The notes: generated by a model not told the origin, from the sequence alone. DNA of 64,000 nucleotides from Wyeomyia smithii (GCF_029784165.1 NC_073696.1:101858065-101922064), one strand, 5' to 3'; positions 43,562-57,289 are shown, numbered from the stretch's first letter. Numbers and translations are program-made.

Positions 43562-43991
43562 GGGTGCCAACCAAAATGGTCATTTTGAGAACCTCTATAC
43601 AAAATGTTCACCTGCCCGAAAAAACAGCCTGTGCAAAATTTCAGCACAATCGGACCTAAATTGAGGTGGCGCAGAGCGATTGAATCTTGGCCTTAAAAAA
43701 TCCAAAAATCAACCCAACGGAGAGGGGTGCATAAATTTTGGTTTTCGAAATTTGTTATTGGTGCTAGATGGCTTAAAAAGGCATGAAACGTCGAGATCTG
43801 GTATAATGTGAAGAAAAAATTCATGATTTTGGTGGTTTTTCGAATTTCTCAAGGTAAGCTTTGCCACCCCGTTTTAAGTCCGATCAAGCTAAAATTTTGC
43901 ACAGGGTGTTTTTTCGGGTAGGTGAACACTTTGTGTAGGTATTTTTCATAATTTCTGGTTTCTTTTTATCCCATATGAGTGATTGGCACCC
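43562..43991. mobile_element. 430-bp MITE with TA duplication
   Basis: TA lies at 43560-43561 and 43992-43993. The ends GGGTGCCAACCA and TGATTGGCACCC are inverted with one mismatch. Subterminal segments (acctacccgaaaaaaca-type) are also partly inverted. No ORF. Confidence 0.75.
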
Positions 43992-44109
43992 TAATTTAAT
44001 TGTTACCAAGCCGTCAAACTATTACAACGACAACGGCATATATATTCCAAATCAAAAAGTTTTTCGTTTTTCGATTCAATCAGTGTGTAATAAAATTAGA
44101 TTTTTAAAA

Positions 44110-46970
44110 ACCTAAATTAATCCACCTAGCGGTCAGACCCAGCCTTTCTTATTCAAACTTATTATTTGTAAAAATAGATTTACATGGACGCTCCAATCCA
44201 ATAAAAGTAAATTCACTCTTTGGGTTCTGAAGTATTGATGTTGTAATTGAAGTATGAAATATGAAATTAGACGTAATGTTAGTGCTTATGAAATAGCGAT
44301 ATAAAAGAAATTTCGAACAATTTAATCACGAGCGATACCGGAAACGTCCAAACAGAACGATACCACATTTAAATTATGTTAGGCCACATATATTGATCAG
44401 AGAAGGTATAGTTTTAAATAGTCTTTGAATATCTCTTCTTTCCATAACCTTTGAACCACATTTAAAATTGTTATGAAGTTCGTTATTTGTAAGTGTGAGA
44501 GATGACTCGTTCGTTTGACACTAGTTATGTTCAAATAAGTCGTGTAACCTTTGAGATAATAGACTTTCGTTGTTTTGAAAAATCAATACAGAACGGTTGC
44601 TTAAATTCGATTATTATCAAATGAAATGGGAACGTATAGGGCAGCCAAACTTTGAAACCAAATGTCCAATTAAAATTCATCAGTTAACGCTTAACTAGCC
44701 TGTTCATTTGATATTCATATTGTTCAAATCATCTCTGTAGTTTCTGAGATAATGAATGTGATTTTCACATATTGATACATTACATACAAAGTTACAGCCC
44801 GATTACAATGAAATTCAATGGTGTTATGAGGCAGGTAGACCTTTTATTTGACACTAATTTTGTAAGAATCGGTTCAGCCATCTCTGAGAAAAGTGAGTGA
44901 GTTCAAGTAGTCTTCGGAATATGCTTCTTTTTAAAGCTAGATTTCACATTTTTAAACATAACAGACAAAGTAAGCGTCGGATTGCAAAACAAATCAATAG
45001 AGTCTTATGAAGCAACTAGACCTTCCATTTGACACTGATTTTATGAAAATAGGTTCAGCCATCTCTGAGAAACATGAGTGAGATTAAACAGTCTCCAGAA
45101 CACGTTTCTTTCCATAACTTTTGAACCACATGTTCAATCTTTATAAGATTAAAAAGTAAAGGCTTTTTGAGGTAGCCCGTTCATTTAAAACCAATTTTGT
45201 TCAAATCGGTTGCGTAGTTGATTGATGTTTCGTGATTTTTACTTTTTGATACATAACCTCTAAACTAAAAAACTGATTACAATGAAATTTAATAGGGTCT
45301 TAGTGATATATGCCATTCGGCCCTTTGGAGCACTTTTATATCTTCGGTTTTGCAAGTAATTGCTGTACCTTTCTAGGAGAAAGGCAAAAATAGTCTACGT
45401 CTGAAGTTTAAAATAAACAAAAAAAAACTGATCAGAAAATTTTGTTTACGTTTGACTGCATTTACACAAAGAGTAACTACACGACATAATTACATTTTTT
45501 GGAAAAAAATGTGACGACATTCTGTTTCTGAACAACAGCCTTAAGTGGCCAAATATCAGTATTTGTGGAACCTTATGATACCCAGAGGCCAGTAATCAAC
45601 TTCAGACGCCGTTTAAAATTTTTAGATATGTAGTAGCTTCCGGATTCTGAGAACAGCATAAAAAGGACAAATATTACCCAATGTGAGTTTTCAAGAACCG
45701 GGAGAATGCTGAGAGGCCGGGAATCAACTCCACACTTAATTAGTACAATACCCAATTTGAATAACGTTGATGTCAGATATTTTGATCAATCTATTTCATT
45801 TCTTTGCTTAGCTTATGAAACAAATACGAAACTGTAATGAAATTTGTTACTTGTAAGTTTGAGAGACAGTCCGTAGTTATGTTCAAATAAGTCGTGTAAT
45901 TTTTGAGATAATAAACTTACGTTGTTTTTATAATTTAATAAATAACGGTTGAAATAAAAGTCCGATTATAATAAAATGAAATGGCAACTAAACCTTTCAT
46001 TTGACACTGACATTTTTGAAATTAAATCAGCCATCTTTGGGAAAACGAATGAATTTGAAAAGTCATCGGAACATGTTTCTTTTCACAAATTTTGAACTAG
46101 TTAACCGTTAACTAGCCCAATCATTTGATATCAATATTGTTCAAATTGGTTGTGTAGTTTCTAAAATAATGAAGTTTCGTGATTTTCACATTTTGATACA
46201 TTACAAACAAAGTTACAGTCAGATTACAGCAAAATTCAATAGGGTGTTATGAGACAGCTAGACCTTTCATTTGACACTAATTTTGTGAAGATCGGTTCAA
46301 CCATCTGAGAGAAAAGTAAGTGAGTTTATGCAGTCGTCGAAATATGATTCTTTTCATAGCTGGATTCACATTTTTAAACATAACATGCAAAGTAATTATC
46401 CGTTTGCAAAAAAAATCAATAGGGTCTTATGGGGCAACAAGACCTTCCATATGACACTGATTTTATGAAAATCGGTCCAGCCATCTCTGAGAAACATGAG
46501 TGAGATTAAACAGTCTTCAGAACACGATTTTTTGCATATCTTTTAAAACACATGTTCAACCGCCACAAAATTCGAAAGTTAAGGGTTTTTTAGGCAACCC
46601 GTTCATTTGAAATTATTTTGTTCAATTTTGTTGTGTAGTTTCTGAGATATTGATGTTTCGTGATTTCTACATTTTGATACATAACCTCACCTCTAAACTA
46701 GAAATCCTATTACAATAAAATTCAATAGGGTCTTAGGGTCTTATGGGGCAACAAGACCTTTCATTTGCAATCAATCTCATGAAAATCGGTTCTGCCATCT
46801 CTGAGAAAATCGAGTGAGATTGGGAGAGCGTTACACACACACACACACATACAGAACATGCTCAACTCGTCGAACTGAGTCGAGTGATATACAACATTCG
46901 GCCCTTTTAAGCACTTTTATACCTTTAGTTTTTTCAGTGATTGCCATACCTTTCTAGGAGAAAGGTAAAA
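44110..46970 (+). repeat. Array of degenerate ~175-bp modules with ~1.42-kb higher-order duplication
   Basis: Two module types alternate. One has ACCTTTCATTTGACACTAAT followed by tcggttcagccatctctgag (e.g. 44850, 45022, 46264, 46441). The other has GTTCATTTGA followed by tgttcaaatcggttgtgtag (e.g. 44700, 45180, 46130, 46600). Pairs recur at a spacing of about 1.42 kb, so a composite unit was duplicated. Each half ends with CCTTTCTAGGAGAAAGG (45372 and 46949). No ORF. An inverted fragment is at 17440-17860. Confidence 0.75.
46833..46848. repeat. (AC)8 microsatellite
   Basis: Simple dinucleotide run inside the array. Confidence 0.8.
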
Positions 46971-47388
46971 AGGTACTTTTTAAGATATTTTAGATTTTGT
47001 GACAATTTGGAATATTTGGCCCAGAAAAAAATAATTTTACAGTGTATGTACATTTTTTTTTTAAATCGCAATTTTATTACTTACAACTTTGCTGAAGACA
47101 CCTTTTCAATCAAACAAGTCGTTTTTCTGATACCAAATATTTCATTCATCAGTCACATTTTTGGATAGGCCCTTTTGAAACAGCAGTCGTCAGTCTACTG
47201 ATAGTATAGAATGATCTCTTTATTAACTGGAAACAACTGTGCAAAGTTTCAGCGAAATGTTCTAATGGTCGATTAGAATCGATTTGCGAAGTAGCGTGGA
47301 CCTAAGGGGAGACAACTGGGTATAGATTTGCATCCACTTTTGGAACCACTCGCTGATTGGTTGAAATTGAAAACCCCGAGTGCGTTAA
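46971..47388. other. Intergenic with a short repeat match
   Basis: Segment 47237-47285 resembles 17340-17400 in the same orientation. No gene. Confidence 0.45.
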
Positions 47389-47624
47389 GGTGAAACGGGA
47401 CGCGGTCGTGATCAACTCGAATTTTGCAATCTAATTTTTTCTTGATTTATGAAGACTACGTACATGAAACTTTGATCAATTGTTTTCACAACTGTTGCAT
47501 GCCTGAAGTAGCGATTTGAGTGCTGTTTATTTAGTGGAAGCAGAATTTTTTACGATCAAAATACAGAAGTAAAAAGACTCTAACCTCAAAATTGTATAGG
47601 AAAAGGCCACAATCCCGTTTCACC
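47389..47624. mobile_element. 236-bp MITE flanked by TTAA, copy 2
   Basis: TTAA lies at 47385-47388 and 47625-47628. The ends are GGTGAAACGGGA and TCCCGTTTCACC. It is inverted relative to copy 1 (33942-34178) and closely similar throughout. Confidence 0.85.
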
Positions 47625-47628
47625 TTAA

Positions 47629-48251
<623 letters not shown>

Positions 48252-48506
48252 TGCTGGTATTCAAAAGGAACGAATGAATAACTTTCAGTGTATAAATTGC
48301 TAGCGGTGAACGTGGTGAATTTCAGTTTGATTTCATTTTCTGTTATGTTCCCTGTATGACATGCTGTCATTGCCATAAAAACAAAAACAAACGGCTGGCC
48401 AGCAAGCACGAAGACGATTCGTAATCATTCGAAGAAAATTGAACTGAGTCTTCTACTCCTTTTGTTATCTTCCGATAGATCATCAAGTTGCAGGTACAGC
48501 TAAATC

Positions 48507-50332
48507 ATGTCACGCTTCAGTGGCGCACTTCAACTCACAGATTTGGATGATTTCATTACACCGTCGCAGGTAATAATATTTACGTTTCATTAGTATTCTG
48601 CAATATCAATTTTCTCTTACAGGAATGCATAAAACCAGTCGAAATAAAAGCAAACAAAACAAAGACGGGATCGAAAATCACAATTCAAGATGATGGATCA
48701 TATATGCAGGCGACGAGCGTGAGTAAACGGTGTTTAACGAAATGATTAATACTGACCTAATTTTAAACAAGCAGAGTGGATTCCAGAAACTAGAAAAGGT
48801 TGAAATAACCTTAGCAGATTGTCTGGCATGTTCTGGCTGTATTACTTCAGCGGAAGGGGTGCTCGTGACGCAGCAAAGTCAGGAAGAGTTGCTGAAAGTA
48901 ATGAACGAAAATAATTTGGCGAAATTAGAGAATCGCCTGGAAGACGTCAAGTTTATTGTCTTTACCATTGCGCAACAACCCGTACTATCGCTAGCTAAGC
49001 GATATAATCTTCCACCTGAGGAAACGCTGATGCACATTGCAGGTAACACTAGTTATATGCAGGGGGTTCTTATTGAAGCAATACAGTATGTGCTTCTGAT
49101 TATTTTGCAGGGTACTTCAGAAAGCTTGGTGCAGATATGATCGTGGATACCAAAATAGCGGATGATTTGGCACTGATAGAAAGCCGGAATGAGTTCCTGG
49201 AGAGATACAATACCAACAGACAGACCTTACCGATGCTTGCATCAGCGTGTCCAGGCTGGGTTTGCTATGCGGAGAAAACGCATGGTAATTTAATCCTACC
49301 CTACATAGCAAGCACGAGGTGAGTGAATCGTTTGTATGATAAAAACCTTTGCTCGTTAGTTGAGCTAGTTAAAAGTTCAAACACGCGTTTTGCATTTTTG
49401 AAATTAAATTCTACTATTCTAATCTAAACTTCTATTCTAATTCTACTAAAACGTGTCAATCTTGATAAATTTCAGATCGCCACAACAAATTATGGGCGTT
49501 CTCATTAAAAAGTATCTTGCCCGTATGTTAGGTATAAATGGTAACCGCATCTACCATGTGACTGTCATGCCATGTTATGACAAAAAACTAGAAGCATCGC
49601 GGGAGGATTTCTTCTCAGAAGTTGATAATAGTCGTGATGTCGATTGTGTAATTACGTCGAGTAGGTTGGCTACGTTTTGCATTCAGGATAACTAATCAAA
49701 TTTCTTTCTATTCAGTTGAAATAGAACAAATGTTGGGAAATTCTGGTGTTCAGGCGTTACAAATTATCGAAAAGGAAGATGTAGATTGGCCTTGGCCTAC
49801 AGCTCGACCTCCCGTTTTTGTGTGGGCTCACGAGAGTTCTGGGTCTGGTGGGTACAGTGAATACATCTTCAAGTATGCTGCACGAAAACTATTCAACATC
49901 AATATCGACCAAGTGGAATTTAAAAACCTGCGCAACAGTGATCTGCGTGAGGCAGTTCTAGAGCAAAACGGGGAAGTATTACTAAGATTTGCAATTGCGA
50001 ATGGGTTTCGGAATATTCAAAATATGGTACAAAAGATGAAGCGCGGTAAATGCAACTATCATTATATTGAAATTATGGCCTGTCCGTCGGGATGTCTGAA
50101 TGGGGGTGCTCAAATTCGCCCTTTTCATGGAGAAACGCAGCGTGAGTTAACGGCTGATCTGGAGAAGATGTACAGAATGCTTCCGCAGTCGAGTCCAGAA
50201 ACCGAAACGGTTGAAATGGTCTATACCACCTTTCTGGACAACTCGGGTGACAATAACAAAAGGAAGGAGTTTCTTCACACTAGCTATCATCATATAGAGA
50301 AGCTAAACACGGCGCTAAACATAAAATGGTGA
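48507..50332 (+). CDS. CIAO3: Cytosolic Fe-S cluster assembly factor CIAO3 (NARFL/Nar1), six exons
   Basis: A component of the cytosolic iron-sulfur assembly machinery that passes clusters from the scaffold to the targeting complex. Exons fit at 48507-48569, 48623-48718, 48775-49042, 49111-49318, 49476-49660 and 49716-50332, all GT/AG, giving 478 residues. The N-terminal cluster site is C23 plus C69, C72 and C75 (CLACSGC). The hydrogenase-like cluster site is C189 (ACPGW), C245 (MPCYDKK), C396 and C400 (ACPSGC). All eight Cys of the family are present and spaced as in Nar1/NARFL. The C-terminus ends in Trp, as in homologues. The third acceptor could also be three bases earlier (adding Gln). 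Length is normal and no defect was seen. Confidence 0.93.
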
Positions 50333-50510
50333 ATGTGAATGATTGAGGTATCATCAGGAGGAGGTATTATTTAATCTGCATAAACGTTAAGTTTGAGAAG
50401 AAGTGTTATCGACAATTTTTGACAGAATATTCGAAGATTCCATTTGGCTTCAAATTTCAAAGGTGATCAAAAAAACTGATACTGATAGTACGGTTATGGC
50501 GTTAAAGTTG

Positions 50511-50516
50511 AATAAA
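50511..50516 (+). terminator. Polyadenylation signal of CIAO3
   Basis: AATAAA 179 bp after the stop; the best candidate in the 3' flank. Confidence 0.55.
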
Positions 50517-51800
50517 ATCAATATGCTTAAAGCTTACTAATGTCTTCTACTAATTTTTATTGTCTAAAAGTATAAAAAAAATTGGTCAACTGTAGACCGT
50601 AGAAAATTTACTCCTACAGCGTTTATTTGCGTGATGCAATTTGATGTGGGACACCCTTCAAATGGCGGGATTCCGTTCTGGTCCTGGACAAGTGAAATAT
50701 TTCAGCTTTCGAATCTGATCAGGCATAGGCGAAAAAGCGGCTCTAAAATGTTCAGCAAATAATTTGCATTTAGAAGAAGCTGTGTTAGCAGACAAATGAG
50801 CCGTTGAGAGCAAAAGTGGTACATGTGCCATTTTTACACTTTTTGGGTTTTTTGCATAAATTGATGCAGAACGCAATAATGTACTAGAATATCCAAGAAA
50901 AACCGAGATCTGATAACCTAAACCAAAATTCTAGCCAACACAATTTTTGGTAATTGACATAATCACCATTTCGTTGAGAGCAAAAGTGGTACATTTCCAG
51001 TTTTCTTCAGCAAAGTTGGTCAAGTGATTGAGTACTTTCAGATGAAGATCTGTCTGCTTTGGAATTTTCTCACTACGTGGTGCTAGTGTACCCGTGACTA
51101 TTTTGTAACAGAAAGCATTTCACCTATTTCAGTATCAAATCGTATGCTGTTACCAAATACATATACACCAGCGCCACGAAGAGACAGAATTCCTCAACAA
51201 ACAGATCATCATTCTTTAGTACTCAATCACTTGGACAACTCTGCTGAAGACATGAATGTTCTATGTCCTAAGATTAGAGAGCCATAATGCATCCTTCATG
51301 CTCACACTGGACATGTACCACTTTTGCTCTCAACGTTTTCTGGTTGTCATTATTTTTCCCATAGAACAAAAGTGGTACATCATTCCGCGTCGAACACTCG
51401 ACAGAAACGGACGTGCAAAGTGGTCGTTCTATTACAATCCGGTCCGTGTGTACGAATAGCCAAACAAAAGAGTGTATTATTCGCGCTAAAGGCCAACTAG
51501 ATTGTGAGTTGTGTCGATACGTTCTGTACCCGGCTCGCAACTTTGGCTGTATTGGTGCAAAATACCAGCTGCAGTTTTGATCTGTGCACAGTGAATAGAT
51601 CTTTCTAATTCAAGGCCATCATTTGACAGTCGAGTCGTGTCGCTGTGCTGAGTGATCTCACACCCGGCTCACTGCTGGTGGCTGTATTGGTGCTGCTGGC
51701 TGCTTTGGGTGCAGCTTCGAACGATCGGACAACCACTGCTGGAAGGAAAAAGTAAATAGGTACGTGTTCTTGTCGGCGCTAGTGCGCTACATTTAGCGCG

Positions 51801-53240
51801 ATGGATATAGATCCCTCGCCTCCCGTGCCACCATCCCCGAACCCCCTTGACCCTGACCCTTCTGTTACCCCCTCCCCTGTTCATTCTCCAGTCCCCCCTC
51901 GCCCCAGGCTTTACCCGGACGGATCTCAACAGGGCAGCTATACTGTTTATTTTCGTCCAAAGGCAGGAGTGAATTCAAAGCGATTAAACATACTGCAAAT
52001 TTCTAAAGACCTGACGAAGGGGTACAAGGCCGTGACCGAAATTTCCAAGGTCCGACCTAACAAGCTCCGTGTCGTGGTCAGTGATCTGGCACAGGCCAAT
52101 GCTATCGCTTGCTCTGAGCTCTTAACACGCGAGTATCGCGTTTACATACCCGCACGAGACGTGGAGATCGACGGTGTTATAACCGATTCGAGTCTGTCTG
52201 TCGAGTGTATCCTAAAAAGCGCAACCGGTTGCTTCAAAAATACCGAAACACAGGCGAAGATTTTGAATTGTAAGCAATTGCGGTCCATGTCTCTCGTCGG
52301 CGGTAAAAAAGTTTACACTCTGTCAGACTCGTTTCGCGTTACGTTTGCCGGATCTGCACTCCCTAGCCACGTCTCGATCGATCGGGTTCGTCTGCCTGTG
52401 CGATTGTTTGTACCCCGTGTTATGAATTGCACCAATTGCAAGCAGTTAGGCCACACAGCCGCCTACTGCTGCAATAAGGCACGATGTAGCAAGTGTGGGG
52501 AGACTCATGCGGAAGATTCTTGCAGTGTTAATGCTGAAAAATGTATTCACTGTAGGGAAAACCAGCATGAGCTCTCCACATGCCCGGTGTACATGCAGCG
52601 TAGAGATAAAATCAAGCGGTCACTTAAGGAGCGTTCAAAGCGTTCTTATGCTGAGATGCTGAAGAAGACCGTGACCACTTCTACCATAACATCGAACCCC
52701 TTTGATCTGTTGTCCTCTGATGAAACCGATTCTGACGATTCATCAGCGGGAACATCTTATGCCAATCCTGGGGAGTCTAGGAAGAGGAAAAATGTTTTTT
52801 CTCCTAAACTTCCCCGTAAAGGTCCTAAGATTTCCCAAAGTGTAATGAAAAGTACGAACAAACCAAACAGTGCTGCGGAAAAACCGAAGCAAACTCCTCC
52901 TGGGCTTGCCAATTTAAAGTCCCAGAAGGAGTTCCCAGCACTGCCAGGAACATCTAAAACCCCAGTTGTTTCTTTTGCACATCCAGTTGATGAAACAAAC
53001 TCTGGATTAGTGAAATTTTCTGACATTGTGGACTGGATTTTTGAAAATTTCAATGTACCCGATCCAATTAAAATTTTTCTTACAGCATTCCTCCCAACAG
53101 TTAGATCATTTTTGAAGCAGTTGACTGCCCAATGGCCCTTCTTGCAGCGATTGTATCCTTCGATGCCTAATTCAACTGCGTATATGAAGGATTCTATCTC
53201 TGTCTTACAGTGGAATTGTAGAAGTATTTTACCAAAAATT
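51801..53240 (+). pseudogene. ORF1 (gag-like nucleocapsid) of the I-clade LINE
   Basis: A Pro-rich start leads to a central domain and three zinc knuckles: CTNCKQLGHTAAYC, CSKCGETHAEDSC and CIHCRENQHELSTC (about residues 213-262). A basic, Ser-rich stretch with KRSYAEML follows. The frame itself is open, and near 53200 it runs into the first residues of the ORF2 endonuclease (VLQWNCRSI). It may still be translatable, but the element as a whole is defective, so it is classed with the pseudogenes. The product would bind LINE RNA. Confidence 0.7.
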
Positions 53241-53293
53241 GATTCGTTTACCATCTGCCTATTCTTATTTCAATTACAAACGGGTCAACTCGC

Positions 53294-56276
53294 ATGCGAC
53301 CAATTGACATTCCGTATGACCTCACACGGAATGTCGATTGGAAGTTATACCAGGAAATGATCTCAAAAGCGGTCGAGTCGATTCAACATCACCCACCACT
53401 TGAAGAATACAACCTCCTCGCGGGCTTAATCCTCGACGCCGCGTTGCAAGCCCAAACGAAGAAATATCCCGGCGTAACGATCAAAGAGCGGCCTCCAACT
53501 CCGTGGTGGGACAAAGAGTGCTCCGATGTCTACACGCAAAGATCCGACGCGTTTTTGGCCTTCCAGAAGGGAGGTATACCCGACGACTATATACGGTATT
53601 CGGAGCTTAATACCAAGCTTAAAAGCCTGGCTAAAGCAAAGAAACGTGGATATTGGCGTTGGTTCGTGAACGAGACGTCGAGGGAGACATCGATGAGCAC
53701 TCTTTGGAACACAGCCCGAAGAATGCGGAATCGCGTAACGGTCAACGAAAGCGAGGAGTCTTCAAGTCGGTGGATATTTGATTTTGCCAGGAAAGTATGT
53801 CCGGACTCTGTTCCTGAGCAAAACATTGTTCGCGATGCGTCTTCAGGCCACGACGCGATAGAATCACCTTTTACGATGGCAGAATTTTCAGTTGCCCTTC
53901 TGTCCTGTAACAATAACGCGCCTGGGTTAGATAGAATCAAATTCAACTTGTTGAAGAATCTACCCGGCAATGCCAAGAGGCGCTTGTTGAACTTGTTCAA
54001 TAAGTTCCTGGAGCAAAACATTGTACCGCAGGATTGGAGGCAAGTGAAGGTGATCGCCATCCAAAAACCGGGGAAACCAGCTTCTGATCACAACTCTTAT
54101 AGGCCGATTGCAATGCTATCCTGTATCCGGAAATTGATGGAAAAAATGATACTCCGTCGTTTAGACCATTGGGTCGAATCAAATGGTCTACTATCAGATA
54201 CTCAATTTGGCTTCCGCCGTGCCAAAGGGACGAATGATTGTCTTGCGTTGCTTTCAACAGATATTCAGCTGGCGTATGCTCGCAAAGAACAAATGGCGTC
54301 TGCGTTCTTGGACATTAAGGGGGCTTTTGATTTCGTTTCTATTGACATTCTTTCGGGTAAACTTCACCGACAAGGATTTTCTCCAATTTTGAACAATTTT
54401 TTGCACAATTTGTTGTCCGAAAAGCACATGCATTTTACGCACGGCGATTTGGCAACTTTTCGCATTAGCTACATGGGTCTTCCCCAGGGCTCAACTTCTT
54501 TACAACTTTTATGTAAATGACATCGACGAATGTCTGGCGAATTCATGCACGATAAAACAACTTGCAGACGACAGTGTAATCTCTGTTACAGGAGCTAAAG
54601 CGGCCGATTTGCAAGGACCATTGCAAGATACCTTGGACAATTTGTCTGCTTGGGCTTTACAGCTAGGTATCGAATTCTCTCCGGAGAAGACTGAGATAGT
54701 AGTTTTTTCTAGGAAGCATGAACCTGCTCAGCTTCAAACACAATTAATGGGTAAAACGATTTCTCAGGTTTTGGTACACAAATATCTTGGTGTCTGGTTC
54801 GACTCTAAAGGCACCTGGGGTTGTCACGTGAGGTATCTGATGAAAAAATGTCAACAAAGAGTGAATTTTCTTCGTACAATAACCGGACAATGGTGGGGTG
54901 CCCACCCAGGAGACCTTATAAGGCTTTACCAAACAACGCTACTGTCTGTTATTGAGTACGGGTGTTTCTGCTTCCGCTCCGCAGCAAACACACATTTGAT
55001 CAAACTGGAGCGAATACAATATCGTTGTTTGCGTATCGCCTTGGGTTGCATGCAATCGACCCATACGATGAGTTTGGAGATCTTAGCTGGAGTACTACCA
55101 TTGAAAAACCGCTTCTGGAGCCTGTCTTCTCGTATTCTTATCAAATGTAAGGTCTTGAACCGTCCTGTGATAGAAAATTTTGAAAGGTTAATCGAACTTA
55201 ATTCTCAAACCCGTTTTATGACATTGTATTTCAATCACATGTCCCAAAATATTAACCCTTCTTCGAATATTCCAAATCGTGTCGACTTATCAAATACTTC
55301 TGATTCTACTGTGTTTTTCGATACATCCATTATAGAAGAAACTCGTGGAATCCCGGATCATTTACGCGTGCAGCAGATCCCTAAAATTTTTTCCAATAAA
55401 TATCGAAACATCAACTGCGACAATATGTACTACACTGACGGATCACTCCTTGATGGGTCCACTGGCTTCGGTATCTTCAATAACAATTTAACCGTCTCCC
55501 ATAAGCTCGATAATCCTGCTTCTGTTTACGTCGCAGAATTAGCTGCAATTCAGTACACCCTAGGGATTATCGAAAAAATGCCCACGGACCATAATTTCAT
55601 CTTTACGGACAGTCTCAGTTCCATTGAGGCTCTCCGATCGATAAAAGATGTTATGCATTCTCCGTATTTCCTGGGGAAAATACGGGAACATCTGAGTGCT
55701 TTATCCGAAAAATCTACTCAGATTACCTTAGCGTGGGTCCCTTCTCACTGCTCGATACCGGGTAATGAGAAAGCGGACTCTTTGGCTAAGGTGGGCGCAA
55801 CAAACGGTGATATTTATGAAAGACCAATTGCCTTTAATGAATTTTTCGCATTTGTACGTCAGAATACGATCATCAGTTGGCAAAATTCTTGGACCAAGGG
55901 GGAACTGGGAAGGTGGTTACATTCCATAATCCCCAAGGTATCGACGAACCCGTGGTTCAAGGGGCTGGATGTAAGTCGGGATTTCATTTGCGTGATGTCC
56001 CGGCTTATGTCCAATCACTATAGATTTGACGCGCATCTCCGTCGTGTTGGGCTCGGGGAGAGTGGTATCTGTGCCTGTGGTGAAGGTTATCACGACATAG
56101 AGCACGTTGTTTGGTCATGCCCTGTACACCGTGACGCCAGGTCTAGATTAATAGCTTCCCTGCAGGCCGAAGGTAGGCAGCCGGCTGTTCCTGTTCGTGA
56201 TGTCTTGGCGAGCCGTGACCTATCCTACATGTCCCTTATATACGTTTTCCTGAAATCCATCCACGCCCCAGTTTAG
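53294..56276 (+). pseudogene. ORF2 (RT + RNase H, endonuclease deleted) of the I-clade LINE
   Basis: Only about 15 residues of the endonuclease start remain (53205-53250); the rest is deleted, and the frame resumes after the endonuclease with RPIDIPYDL. RT motifs are NNAPGLDRI, SYRPIAMLSCIRKLMEK, GFRRAKGTNDCL, FLDIKGAFDFV and LPQGS (near 54480). A small deletion and frameshift there separates the LADDS box (about 54565). The second frame continues with KYLGVWFDSKG, then RNase H (YTDGSLLDGSTGFGI, FTDSLSSIEAL, WVPSHCSIPGNEKADSLA), and a Cys-His tail near 56080. It ends at 56276. Two lesions make it non-autonomous. Confidence 0.8.
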
Positions 56277-56890
56277 TCCTATCCCCTTCCGCCTACATCC
56301 AACCAAACGACAAGAACACGTTAAGACCCCGGATCCGGAAACAGCAATCAGACCCGCACGGTACTCTCAAGACCCGATGGAAACAACCCAATATACCAGT
56401 CCGTAATATCTTGGCCCAGCAGCGGAACAAATTCAATATGCTGCTCACCTATGGCAATGAAAACCATCAAACAGCAAACCTGTGCTTTTGATGCAAAATA
56501 TTCTAGCTTTAAGTTAGATTTAGTTTCAGCTCGTAGTCGGCAGCGAGGATAAAAAATTTGCTTTTAGTTATTAAGATACTTTAGAAAGTAAGCTACCAGA
56601 TATAATTGGCGCCGTTAAACATTGAATTGTATTTGTGCCGTGTCAAATAAACTATAGATGAGGAAAAAAAAGTGGTACATGTTTTTTCATTGAAGTTTGT
56701 GTTAGTTTCTCAACCAGAACTCGTTATGCTTTCATGTATCGTCTTTTGAAAACCTTTCCAGCAATGATTTAGTGCAGTTGTGTTGAAAAAAATTGTTGCA
56801 AATAATTTACTATTTGAGTATTTTCGTTTACCGCGTCTACTGAAAAATTTACTTAATGGCACATGTACCACTTTTGCTCTCAACGGCTCA

Positions 56891-57289
56891 AATCACCGAG
56901 GAACATGGAAGGTGGTAATTTATTTTTCTTTAGTTTATAACGAACAAAAAACCAGTACTTTTTTGGATGCCGACGTAAACTTCTTTGAGTTCGTTCAATG
57001 TAACGAGAGTACAAGAACTGACTGTAAAGTTTTTATGTGTTGTTTGTGAGTGAGTCTGAACCGGTGAACCTTTGCTAGACACGTGCAATTTTTTTTAAAG
57101 TTTCGTTGTGCAGCTCACGGAGATGTTGATTAGTCCAAGCAGGCGATCGTTTCGATGGAACAATAATACTGGTAAACACAGGTTTTGCCCTCTTATTGAG
57201 GCAAAACGAGTTAGTGCTCTGTGAACAAAAACAAAATACGACAGGCTAAGTGTAAATGAAATTCTTTCATCATTCAAACAAATGGCTTT
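56891..57289. other. Non-coding between the TIR element and the RTE-like LINE
   Basis: No gene recognised. Confidence 0.45.

Larger units (their letters stand above)
51381..56667 (+). mobile_element. I-clade non-LTR retrotransposon, nearly full length
   Basis: It is flanked by a 13-bp duplication AAAAGTGGTACAT (51368-51380 and 56668-56680), so the 5287-bp unit is complete at both ends. It has a 5' UTR of about 420 bp, ORF1, ORF2 with an internal deletion, and a 3' UTR. RT plus RNase H and three zinc knuckles in ORF1 fit the I clade (mosquito MosquI-like; the name is a suggestion). Confidence 0.8.
50797..56890. mobile_element. TIR element of ~0.8 kb split by an I-clade LINE
   Basis: Bases 50797-50831 and 56856-56890 are perfect 35-bp reverse complements (core GAGAGCAAAAGTGGTACAT). 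The same core recurs inside at 50975 (+), 51312 (-) and 51366 (+). The LINE at 51381-56667 accounts for most of the length; without it the element is about 794 bp. The boundary may extend a few bases outward (TGAGCC). No ORF of its own. Confidence 0.7.
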
